DNA of 34,220 bases, taken from positions 1 to 34,220 of the forward strand of contig NZ_JBHRSA010000006.1 in NCBI RefSeq assembly GCF_042643145.1, in the 5' to 3' direction. A program made the position numbers and the translations under genes. Source of the stretch: Virgibacillus_O xinjiangensis (GTDB taxonomy: Bacteria > Bacillota > Bacilli > Bacillales > Amphibacillaceae). Positions 22,354-29,677 of this stretch are shown here, one piece after another. A model generated the notes under the pieces. That model was not told the origin of the DNA and searched no databases. It saw only the letters and a list, made by a program, of their open reading frames with translations. Position 1 is the first letter of the stretch, and every line of letters begins with the position of its first letter.

Positions 22354-23430
22354 ATGACTGAAACATCTGTCGATTCATTGAACATACCTGCATTCCAGCA
22401 AGACTTGCTCCGCTGGTATGATGAAAATAAACGGAATCTCCCTTGGAGGGAAGATCAGGATCCATATAAGGTATGGGTCTCGGAAATCATGCTGCAACAG
22501 ACAAAGGTCGATACCGTCATCCCTTATTTTCACCATTTCCTCGAAAAATTCCCCACTGTCTACGCACTTGCCGAGGCAGAACAGCAGGAGGTGCTGAAAG
22601 CATGGGAAGGTCTTGGATACTATTCCCGTGCAAGGAACCTGCAAAACGCTGTTCGGGAAGTCGTCTCAGAATATGGAGGGAAAGTTCCAGACAATCCGAA
22701 AGAGTTGGGGTCCTTAAAAGGTGTCGGCCCGTATACGAAGGGGGCGATCCTCTCCATTGCCTATGACCAGCCGGAACCGGCCGTCGATGGCAATGTCATG
22801 CGCGTATTTTCCAGAGTGCTCCGCATTGAGGAAGATATTGCCAAGCAAAAGACGAAAAAGCTGTTCGAGGACCATCTCCGGGAAATCATCTCGCATGACG
22901 ACCCTTCTTCTTTCAACCAGGCAATCATGGACCTTGGCGCAAGCATCTGCACCCCGACATCTCCGGCATGCCTGCTGTGCCCAGTACAAGAGCATTGCCA
23001 GGCATTCGCAGCTGGTGTAGAAGAACAGCTGCCTATAAAAAAGAAAGCGAAAAAACAAAAGAAGATCCGCTATGTTGTTTTGTTGCTTGAGAACGAAAAT
23101 GGACAATATGCCATTGAAAAACGTCCGGAACAAGGGTTGCTTGGAAATTTATGGCAGTTCCCGATGATTCCGATTGAAGAAGTCGGTGAGGACCATGCCG
23201 GGAATTGGTTCTATGATGAATATGGCATCGCTGTCCGGATTGGCGGGAAAAAAGGGGAATTAAACCATGTCTTCTCCCATTTGATATGGGATATGGAAGT
23301 ATTTACTGCCGACACAGTCCAGGATGATTCAGACAGTGGCAGGCTGGAATTCGTCGATCCGGACAAACTGCAGTCCTATCCTTTTCCAGTTTCCCACCAA
23401 AAAATACGCAATTATATTCATGAAGAATAG
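22354..23430 (+). CDS. mutY: Adenine DNA glycosylase MutY
   Basis: MutY removes adenine mispaired with 8-oxoguanine. The 358 residues include the catalytic Glu in VSEIMLQQTKVDTV (about residues 42-55), the helix-hairpin-helix LGSLKGVGPYTKGAIL (about 116-131) with catalytic Asp in VDGNVMR (about 145), and the 4Fe-4S cluster cysteines C-x6-C-x2-C-x5-C near 197-213. The C-terminal NUDIX-like domain (from about 230, with LLGNLWQFPM) recognises 8-oxoG. ATG at 22354 follows AAAGGAAG; the frame is open further upstream across the yfhP promoter region, but without a ribosome binding site. Confidence 0.96.
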   Translation: MTETSVDSLNIPAFQQDLLRWYDENKRNLPWREDQDPYKVWVSEIMLQQTKVDTVIPYFHHFLEKFPTVYALAEAEQQEVLKAWEGLGYYSRARNLQNAVREVVSEYGGKVPDNPKELGSLKGVGPYTKGAILSIAYDQPEPAVDGNVMRVFSRVLRIEEDIAKQKTKKLFEDHLREIISHDDPSSFNQAIMDLGASICTPTSPACLLCPVQEHCQAFAAGVEEQLPIKKKAKKQKKIRYVVLLLENENGQYAIEKRPEQGLLGNLWQFPMIPIEEVGEDHAGNWFYDEYGIAVRIGGKKGELNHVFSHLIWDMEVFTADTVQDDSDSGRLEFVDPDKLQSYPFPVSHQKIRNYIHEE

Positions 23431-23610
23431 GGTATGTCCAAGGATGGCAGGCATTGGTCGGGCGTACTCCATCCAGCCGCCTGCGAATGCCGTCCTATCA
23501 AGGCTTGACGCTGTTTTTTCCATCGCCTCCAAGGTATATCTTTCCAACAGGATTTCCGGTGGATAACTCTCTGGATCCTGGACAGATTAATTAGTGCGGA
23601 GGTGATATTG
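23431..23610. other. Intergenic region between mutY and sspE
   Basis: No gene with a ribosome binding site was found. A possible forespore (sigma-G-like) promoter for sspE, TGGATA at 23560 with CAGATTA at 23583 (17 bases apart), lies very close to the ribosome binding site and is only a weak candidate. Confidence 0.35.
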
Positions 23611-23862
23611 ATGGCTAAACAACCTGGCAAAACTTCTTCAGGTACTGACATTAATCATGTAAAACAGCAGAACCAAAAAGCTGCTCAAGGACAAGGACAA
23701 TTCGGTACGGAATTTGCATCTGAAACTAACGCACAAGAAGTTAGAAAACAGAACCAACAAGCCGCTAAAGGCCAAAGCAAATTCGGTACGGAGTTCGCAT
23801 CCGAAACAAACGCACAAGAAGTTAGAAAGCAGAACCAACAATCCCAGCAAAACAAAAAATAA
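23611..23862 (+). CDS. sspE: Gamma-type small acid-soluble spore protein
   Basis: Gamma-type SASP is a spore amino-acid store degraded by the Gpr protease at germination; it does not coat DNA as alpha/beta types do. The 83 residues are rich in Gln, Asn, Lys and Ala and contain two near-identical copies of KFGTEFASETNAQEVRKQNQ (about residues 31-50 and 58-77); the TEFASE core is the known Gpr cleavage site. ATG at 23611 follows an excellent GGAGGTGAT. An in-frame upstream ATG at 23602 overlaps the ribosome binding site. In B. subtilis, ygaB follows; here the space is occupied by repeat array 3. Confidence 0.95.
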   Translation: MAKQPGKTSSGTDINHVKQQNQKAAQGQGQFGTEFASETNAQEVRKQNQQAAKGQSKFGTEFASETNAQEVRKQNQQSQQNKK

Positions 23863-23886
23863 CCACCTACCTCAACTGCCATACTG

Positions 23887-23921
23887 AAGGGCTTCCCTCT
23901 CTCCAAGGGAAGCTCTTTTTT
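23887..23921 (+). terminator. Intrinsic terminator of sspE
   Basis: AGGGCTTCCCT (23888-23898) and AGGGAAGCTCT (23906-23916) pair with one G-T, followed by six Ts. Array 3 begins about 20 bases later. Confidence 0.9.
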
Positions 23922-23940
23922 CGTGGTGGGAGGGGAGCGA

Positions 23941-24470
23941 GCGTTTATCCGCTGAGTGAGCTGTGTATCTGCCGGAGCGGGGGTATATCGGCGGTAGTTG
24001 CGGGATATCCGCGGGAGAGCGCACATATCAGCAGCACGCGCCGGATATCCGCCGGAGAATGTACATATAGGCAGCAGGCGCCGGATATCCGTCGGAGGCT
24101 GAACAAATCAGCAGCAGGCGCCGGATATCCGCTGGAGGTCGAACATATCAGCAGCACGCACTGGATATCCGCCGGAGAATATACATATCGACAGCAGGCA
24201 CTGGATATCCGCCGGAGAATGTACAAATCGGCAGCAGGCGCGGGAAATCCGCCGGAGAATATACATATCGGCAGCAGGCGCCGGATATCCGCCGGAGGCT
24301 GTACATATCAGCAGCAGGCGCGGGAAATCCGCCGGAGAATGAACAAATCGGCAGCAGGCGCGGAATATCCGCCGGAGGAAGAACATATCAGCAGCAGGCG
24401 CCGGAAATCCGCCGGAGGCTGAACATATCGGCAGCACGCACCACCGCCGTAGAGCACACATATCACCACC
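23941..24470 (+). repeat. Tandem array 3: 20-nt units alternating in a 40-nt superunit
   Basis: Twenty-five blocks of 20 bases keep exact register from 23941 to 24440; the TATC/AATC core is at offset 6 in each apart from one variant block (TATA near 24066). Two block types alternate: ATATCCGCCGGAGAATGTAC and ATATCGGCAGCAGGCGCCGG. After 24440 the pattern decays but is still recognisable to about 24470. The core is shared with arrays 1 and 2, while the linkers (AATGTAC, GGCGCCGG) are private. Open frames on the minus strand lack ribosome binding sites. Confidence 0.95.
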
Positions 24471-24552
24471 CGCCATAATTCAGCCGGAGCGCAAACTGAT
24501 CCTCCAGCAATGCACGCCCGGCATAATACTTTATCTTCTACAGGCTTACCAT

Positions 24553-24558
24553 TATAAT
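24553..24558 (+). promoter_or_regulatory. Probable -10 element of the ygaC promoter
   Basis: A perfect TATAAT lies 47 bases before the ygaC start. The matching -35 (TTTATC at 24530) is weak. This is the first clear promoter signal after array 3, so ygaC need not be transcribed from within the array. Confidence 0.5.
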
Positions 24559-24604
24559 GTAATAATAGAATTCATTTGGATAAATAAGGAGAAAGGGAGA
24601 TAGG

Positions 24605-25132
24605 ATGGTTGCTCCAAGGCCTGGTACGAAGATGAAGATACAAAGCTACAAGCATAATGGCCTGCTGCACCGGGTTTGGGAGAACAGTCTGGTGCTGAAA
24701 GGGACGGACACGATTGTCATTGGAGCCAATGATCGCACACTGGTAACGGAGAGCGACGGCAGGACATGGGTGACCAGGGAGCCTGCCATCTGTTATTTTC
24801 ACGCAAGGCATTGGTTTAATATTATCGGGATGCTCAGGAATGACGGCATATATTATTACTGCAACATCAGTTCCCCTTTCGTGTTTGACGAAGAGGCTTT
24901 GAAATATATCGATTATGATCTGGATGTCAAAGTATTTCCAGACATGACATATAATCTATTGGATGAAGATGAATATGAAGAACATCGACGGCAGATGAAT
25001 TATCCGGAGGTCCTGGATCAGATCCTCCATAACAATTTGGACTTGCTACTGCATTGGATACGGCAGCGGAAGGGCCCGTTTTCCCCGGATTTTGTCGATC
25101 AATGGTATGAGCGGTATCTGACGTACAGATGA
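24605..25132 (+). CDS. ygaC: YgaC, DUF402/UPF0374 nucleoside phosphatase-like protein
   Basis: A 175-residue protein of the DUF402 family (UPF0374). A Staphylococcus aureus relative is described as a nucleoside tri-/diphosphate phosphatase, so a similar activity is likely. The family marker IQSYKHNGLLHRVWE is at about residues 12-26; WVTREPAICYFHARHWFNI (about 57-75) and the acidic DYDLDVKVFPDM (about 102-113) carry the probable metal and substrate residues. ATG at 24605 follows AAGGGAG. Its neighbours sspE and ygaD match B. subtilis, although ygaB is missing. Confidence 0.9.
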   Translation: MVAPRPGTKMKIQSYKHNGLLHRVWENSLVLKGTDTIVIGANDRTLVTESDGRTWVTREPAICYFHARHWFNIIGMLRNDGIYYYCNISSPFVFDEEALKYIDYDLDVKVFPDMTYNLLDEDEYEEHRRQMNYPEVLDQILHNNLDLLLHWIRQRKGPFSPDFVDQWYERYLTYR

Positions 25133-25183
25133 ACCGCCGTCGGAGAGGGAAAGCGCCTGTTTGTGGAATAGATCAGCATCTTC

Positions 25184-25220
25184 CCTTGTTACCCTGCTTC
25201 AAGTAGCAAGGTTTTCTTTT
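25184..25220 (+). terminator. Intrinsic terminator of ygaC
   Basis: CCTTGTTAC (25184-25192) pairs with GTAGCAAGG (25203-25211), followed by TTTTCTTTTT. Confidence 0.82.
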
Positions 25221-25235
25221 TAGCAGATAAGGAAG

Positions 25236-25305
25236 TATAATACGTAGAGAAACGGAACTCCCTTCGTGCAGTTGGCCGGCACCCGGCTTAACTGCGGGGG
25301 AGTTC
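25236..25305 (+). promoter_or_regulatory. ygaD promoter -10 and structured 5' leader hairpin
   Basis: A perfect TATAAT (25236-25241) has no good -35. About 14 bases later begins a three-tier hairpin: GAACTCCC (25255-25262) with GGGAGTTC (25298-25305), inside it GCAGTT with AACTGC, and at the tip GCCGG-CAC-CCGGC. It would form the very 5' end of the ygaD transcript. The bases after it (AGCTTTTGACC) are too T-poor for a good terminator. Confidence 0.6.
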
Positions 25306-25343
25306 AGCTTTTGACCAAACCAAAATGTTGAGGAAGATTCGAT

Positions 25344-27107
25344 ATGAGCAGTGTCAGACAGTATATGGAATATGTAAAACCATATAAGTGGAAAATTCTA
25401 TGGACGATCCTGATCGGGATCGTCAAATTCGGCATCCCGCTCCTCATGCCGCTGATCATGAAATATGTCATTGATGACATCATCGGCGCGGAGGAGCTGA
25501 CCGCAGCGGAGAAGACCTCGGAACTACTGTGGGTGATGGGGATCGCGTTTGTGATTTTCCTCGTACTGCGGCCGCCGGTGGAATATATCCGCCAGTACTT
25601 GGCCCAGTGGGTGGGGAATAAAATCCTGTTCGATTTACGGGACCGGCTTTTCGATCATATACAAAAACTGAGCTTGAAGTTCTATTCTAAGACAAAAACC
25701 GGGGAGATTATTTCCCGGGTAATACATGATGTCGAACAAACGAAGAATTTCGTGATTACGGGCCTCATGAACATTTGGCTCGACATGATCACCATCGCAA
25801 TCGCCATTGTTATCATGCTGACGATGGACGTCGGACTGACGCTTGTATCGATCATTCTGTTCCCATTCTTCGGGTTTGCGGTGAAGTTCTTCTATGGAAG
25901 GCTGCGCCGTCTGACGAGGGAGCGCTCCCAGGCGTTGGCAGAAGTGCAGGGCCATCTCCATGAACGTGTGCAGGGGATGCCTGTCACCAGAAGCTTTGCG
26001 CTCGAGGATTACGAGCAGGATCAATTCGTACAGCGAAATGATAACTTCCTGCAAAAGGCATTGAACCATACCGACTGGAATGCGAAGACCTTTGCGGTGA
26101 CTAACACGATAACCGACCTGGCGCCATTGCTTGTCATCGCCTATGCCGGCTATTTCGTCATCAATGGAGATTTGACCGTCGGTACTATGGTGGCATTCTT
26201 CGGGTATATGGAACGGGTGTACAGCCCGCTCCGCAGACTGATCAACTCGTCCACCGTGCTTGTCCAGTCGATCGCTTCCATCGATCGTGTGTTCGAGTTG
26301 TACAATGAAAAGTATGATGTGACCGACAAGGAAAATGCGAAAGAACTTAAAAGGGTGAATGGGGATGTAGAATTCGACCAGATATCCTTCCGCTATGATG
26401 ACGAGGAAAAACTGGTGCTCAAGGACTTGAGCCTTCACGTCAAGAGCGGAGAAACCATCGCATTTGTCGGAATGAGCGGTGGCGGGAAATCGACCTTGAT
26501 CAGCCTGATTCCCCGCTTCTATGATGTCACTTCCGGCGCCATCAAGGTGGACGGCTTGGATATCCGCGATGTAAAAGCGCGCTCACTAAGGAATAATATC
26601 GGCATGGTTTTACAGGATAACATTTTGTTCAGTGAATCCATTGCCATGAACATCCGGATGGGCAACCCCGATGCCACCGATGAAGAAGTGATTGCAGCGG
26701 CAAAAGCGGCAAATGCCCATGACTTCATCGAGGAAATGCCACAAGGATATGACACCCTTGTCGGCGAACGGGGTGTGAAGCTTTCCGGTGGGCAGAAGCA
26801 GCGGGTGGCCATTGCACGCGTGTTCCTGAAAAACCCGCCAATCCTGATTTTTGATGAGGCCACTTCCGCCCTGGACTTGGAAAGTGAGCATATCATCCAG
26901 GAAGCGGTGGAACGCTTGGCATCAGACCGTACCACCTTCATCGTGGCCCACAGGCTCGCGACCATCACCCATGCCGACCGGATCGTCGTGGTCGAGAATG
27001 GGGAGATCGCCGAGAGTGGTTCTCATGATGAATTGATGAAACGCAAAGGAAGCTATTATGACCTCTATCAAGTACAGAATCTGGATAATGAACCGGAGCT
27101 GACGTAA
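25344..27107 (+). CDS. ygaD: YgaD, ABC exporter half-transporter (fused membrane and ATPase domains)
   Basis: A 587-residue type IV (LmrA/Sav1866-like) exporter half that should work as a homodimer. Six membrane helices occupy residues about 15-320. The ATPase domain has Walker A GMSGGGKST (about 376-384), the Q-loop VLQDN, the signature LSGGQKQR (about 482-489), Walker B ILIFDEATSALD (about 501-512) and the switch IVAHR. The substrate is unknown; lipids or drugs are usual for the family. The ribosome binding site GAGGAAG precedes ATG. It is preceded by a structured leader and ends in a strong terminator. Confidence 0.92.
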   Translation: MSSVRQYMEYVKPYKWKILWTILIGIVKFGIPLLMPLIMKYVIDDIIGAEELTAAEKTSELLWVMGIAFVIFLVLRPPVEYIRQYLAQWVGNKILFDLRDRLFDHIQKLSLKFYSKTKTGEIISRVIHDVEQTKNFVITGLMNIWLDMITIAIAIVIMLTMDVGLTLVSIILFPFFGFAVKFFYGRLRRLTRERSQALAEVQGHLHERVQGMPVTRSFALEDYEQDQFVQRNDNFLQKALNHTDWNAKTFAVTNTITDLAPLLVIAYAGYFVINGDLTVGTMVAFFGYMERVYSPLRRLINSSTVLVQSIASIDRVFELYNEKYDVTDKENAKELKRVNGDVEFDQISFRYDDEEKLVLKDLSLHVKSGETIAFVGMSGGGKSTLISLIPRFYDVTSGAIKVDGLDIRDVKARSLRNNIGMVLQDNILFSESIAMNIRMGNPDATDEEVIAAAKAANAHDFIEEMPQGYDTLVGERGVKLSGGQKQRVAIARVFLKNPPILIFDEATSALDLESEHIIQEAVERLASDRTTFIVAHRLATITHADRIVVVENGEIAESGSHDELMKRKGSYYDLYQVQNLDNEPELT

Positions 27108-27145
27108 AAAAACTCCTCCACTCTTAATGAGTGGAGGAGTTTTTT
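27107..27145. terminator. Bidirectional terminator between ygaD and gsaB
   Basis: A perfect 17-bp palindrome, AAAAAACTCCTCCACTC with its complement around TTAAT, has A and T tracts on both sides. It begins at the ygaD stop and ends seven bases before the gsaB stop. Confidence 0.95.
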
Positions 27146-27151
27146 GGTGTA

Positions 27152-28441
27152 TTACTTCATTTGTTCAAACGCACGGCCGACAGCCTGGATGGTCTGTTCG
27201 ATATCCTCTTCCGTGTGTCCAGTTGTGAGGAACCATGCTTCAAATTTGGACGGAGCCAGGTTGATCCCCTGTTCCAGCATCAGCTTGAAGAATCTGCCGA
27301 ATGCCTCGCCGTCACTGGCATCTGCATCTTCATAACTGGTCACCTTGTCGACACCGAAGTAGACAGTGAGCGCACCAGCGAGACGGTTGACCGTGATATC
27401 GGTCTGATGTTTTTCGGCTTTTTCCAAAATCCCTTGTTCCAGCCGTTCACCGAGTCGGTCGAGCTTTTCATAGGTGCCTTCCTCCTGCAATACTTCCAAG
27501 CAGGCAATACCGGCTGCCATCGATGCCGGGTTTCCGGCCATTGTTCCGGCCTGATAGGCTGGCCCGAGCGGTGCGACCTGTTCCATGATGTCTTTCCTGC
27601 CGCCATAAGCCCCGATCGGAAGACCGCCGCCGATGACTTTGCCCATTGCAGTCATATCCGGTTCGATGCCGTACACCTGCTGGGCGGAACCATAGGTGAA
27701 ACGGAAGCCGGTGATCACTTCATCATAGATTACAAGTGCCCCAGCTTCATGGGTCTTGTCATTGACCGCCTGTAGGAAGCCTTCATGCGGTTCCACGATC
27801 CCGAAATTCCCGACGATCGGCTCGACCAGTACGGCGGCGATTTCATCTCCCCATTTATCCAATGCCTGCTGGAACATGTCCAGGTCATTGAATGGTACGG
27901 TGATGACGTCTTGTGCCACGGATGCAGGGATGCCTGCTGAATCAGGAGTTCCGAGTGTTGCCGGGCCGGATCCTGCTTCAACGAGTACCGAATCGAAATG
28001 GCCGTGGTAGCAGCCGGAGAACTTGATGATCTTGTTGCGGCCCGTATAGGCTCTTGCCACCCTTACTGTCGTCATGACCGCTTCTGTCCCGGAATTGACG
28101 AAGCGGACTTTTTCCAGGGATGGGATGGCTTCTTTCAGCATCTGGGCGAACTGGTTCTCCAGGCGTGTCGGTGTCCCGTACAAAACACCGGTATCTGCAG
28201 CCTTCTTGATGGCCTCTGCGATGTGGGGATGGCCGTGTCCAGTGATGATCGGACCATATGCTGCCAAATAATCAATGTACTTATTGCCATCGACATCATA
28301 GAAATAGGCGCCTTCCCCGCGTTCCATATAGACAGGAGTTCCGCCGCCCACGCCTTTATAGGCACGTGAAGGGGAGTTGACTCCTCCGACAATATGTTCC
28401 TGTGCTTCTTCATGAAGCCGTTCTGAATTCGTGAAATCCAT
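27152..28441 (-). CDS. gsaB: Glutamate-1-semialdehyde 2,1-aminomutase GsaB
   Basis: This PLP enzyme converts glutamate-1-semialdehyde to 5-aminolevulinate for heme and corrinoid synthesis. The 429 residues equal the length of B. subtilis GsaB, the second aminomutase beside HemL. It begins MDFTNSERLHEEAQEHIVGGVNSPSR, the family N-terminus. The PLP lysine lies in GKVIGGGLPIGAYGG (about residues 267-281); FVNSGTEAVMTTVRVARAYTGR (about 120-141) and VIYDEVITGFR (about 238-248) bind the cofactor. ATG at 28441 follows AGGAAGG; the frame is open upstream, but the extra residues are not conserved-looking. Monocistronic. Confidence 0.95.
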   Translation of the reverse strand: MDFTNSERLHEEAQEHIVGGVNSPSRAYKGVGGGTPVYMERGEGAYFYDVDGNKYIDYLAAYGPIITGHGHPHIAEAIKKAADTGVLYGTPTRLENQFAQMLKEAIPSLEKVRFVNSGTEAVMTTVRVARAYTGRNKIIKFSGCYHGHFDSVLVEAGSGPATLGTPDSAGIPASVAQDVITVPFNDLDMFQQALDKWGDEIAAVLVEPIVGNFGIVEPHEGFLQAVNDKTHEAGALVIYDEVITGFRFTYGSAQQVYGIEPDMTAMGKVIGGGLPIGAYGGRKDIMEQVAPLGPAYQAGTMAGNPASMAAGIACLEVLQEEGTYEKLDRLGERLEQGILEKAEKHQTDITVNRLAGALTVYFGVDKVTSYEDADASDGEAFGRFFKLMLEQGINLAPSKFEAWFLTTGHTEEDIEQTIQAVGRAFEQMK

Positions 28442-28574
28442 ATGATCATTTCCTTCCTGAATAGGTGCATTCCATCTTTTATCGTATCTCAAATGCAAAA
28501 TAGATGACAAGCATATAGAAGGTGGAGCATACAATAGATGGAAGCAGGCTCTCATCCAGAAGGGGGCAGTGAAC

Positions 28575-29006
28575 ATGATTCCTTGGCTCGCATTGCTTTT
28601 GACCTTTCTAGCAATCATCATCAGCATTTTCCAGTTCATCCGCGGAGGAAAACGGCGGCCACCTTTCGAGTTGCGGGAAGGCAGGTTCTCGGCGGAAATT
28701 TTCTATGCCTTCCTGATCATCTATGTGTCCGTCTTGCTCGGCTTCGGGCTGATCTATTTCATCCTGTCCTTCCAGGGCATCATCCTCGTGGAAGACGGAG
28801 AATTGCGGCAGCCGAGCGTCATCGGTTCCCTGATCCACTCCATGTATTTCAGCGGAGTCACCCTCCTGACGATCGGCTATGGGGACATAACCCCGGTCGG
28901 ACTCGGCAGGCTGATTGCGCTCATCCAGGCATTGATCGGCTATATCATCCCGGCCGCCTTCGTGCTGAAACTGGTACAATCCCAACAGCGGAGCCGGTCG
29001 GAATGA
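28575..29006 (+). CDS. Small two-helix potassium channel pore protein
   Basis: A 143-residue ion channel of the Ion_trans_2 type. After an N-terminal membrane segment (residues 3-22) and a basic linker, a pore unit follows: outer helix IFYAFLIIYVSVLLGFGLIYF (about 43-63), pore helix with the K+ selectivity filter TLLTIGYGD (about 96-104), and inner helix LIALIQALIGYIIPAAFVLKLV. No RCK/TrkA regulatory domain follows; the protein ends soon after the inner helix. It would form a tetrameric K+ pore. ATG at 28575 is eight bases after GGGGG; GTG two codons earlier is an alternative. Confidence 0.88.
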   Translation: MIPWLALLLTFLAIIISIFQFIRGGKRRPPFELREGRFSAEIFYAFLIIYVSVLLGFGLIYFILSFQGIILVEDGELRQPSVIGSLIHSMYFSGVTLLTIGYGDITPVGLGRLIALIQALIGYIIPAAFVLKLVQSQQRSRSE

Positions 29007-29066
29007 AGGACAGGACAAACTATGCTATAGTGGATATAAGAAAAATTACATATGGAGGGATTATGA

Positions 29067-29537
29067 ATGACAGTCGAAACAGGGAAACAAGCACCAGACT
29101 TTACACTATCCAACCAGAACGGGGAGCAGGTGAGCCTGTCCGATTATAAAGGGAAAAATATCGTCCTATATTTCTACCCGAAGGATATGACACCAGGCTG
29201 TACAACCGAGGCCTGCGATTTCCGCGACCAGCATGAAAGCTTCGGTGAACTGGATGCCGTGATCCTCGGTGTGAGCCCGGATCCTGCCGAAAAGCATCAG
29301 AAATTCATCGACAAACATGATCTGCCGTTCGAACTGCTCGCAGATGAGGAACATCAGGTCGCTGAGGATTATGGTGTATGGAAGTTGAAGAAGAACTTCG
29401 GCAAGGAGTATTACGGCATCGAGCGGTCCACTTTCATCATCGACAAAGAAGGAGTCCTCCGCAAAGAATTCCGCAAAGTCCAAGTAAAAGGCCATGTGGA
29501 AGAGGCGTTGGAATACATTCGGGAAAACCTGTCCTAG
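29067..29537 (+). CDS. bcp: Thioredoxin-dependent peroxiredoxin Bcp (YgaF)
   Basis: A 156-residue atypical 2-Cys peroxiredoxin that reduces peroxides. The peroxidatic cysteine lies in PKDMTPGCTTEACDFRD (about residues 37-53), with the second cysteine five residues later, as in Bcp/PrxQ. WKLKKNFGKEYYGIERSTFII (about residues 103-123) is also typical. ATG follows TATGGAGGG. An extended -10 (TGC-TATAGT at 29023-29031) may be its promoter. In B. subtilis, ygaF stands next to perR; here two metabolic genes intervene. Confidence 0.93.
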   Translation: MTVETGKQAPDFTLSNQNGEQVSLSDYKGKNIVLYFYPKDMTPGCTTEACDFRDQHESFGELDAVILGVSPDPAEKHQKFIDKHDLPFELLADEEHQVAEDYGVWKLKKNFGKEYYGIERSTFIIDKEGVLRKEFRKVQVKGHVEEALEYIRENLS

Positions 29538-29558
29538 GGCAGTGTTCTGTACTGGCAG

Positions 29559-29589
29559 ACAGCCTTCCTCCCAGGAGGGCTGTTTTTTT
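29559..29589 (+). terminator. Intrinsic terminator of bcp
   Basis: ACAGCC...GGCTGT with an inner CCT/AGG stem is followed by seven Ts, 21 bases after the bcp stop. Confidence 0.85.
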
Positions 29590-29677
29590 GGAAAATATAA
29601 ACCGAATATTCTAACAGAATACAGATGTTTGAACGAACGGCAATTTGGATAGAGGAAACGGAGTGGGAGGTAGAATG

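Noticed and set aside
23329..23547. 72-residue minus-strand frame overlapping the end of mutY
   Set aside because: Starts at TTG with poor ribosome binding site and overlaps mutY by 100 bases; no family recognised.
4123..24470. CRISPR arrays
   Set aside because: Units are contiguous with no unique spacers, the period is 20 bases, and no cas genes are present.
23685..24476. Minus-strand frames across array 3
   Set aside because: Cysteine-rich repeats produced by the 20-base unit; no ribosome binding site, overlap with sspE.
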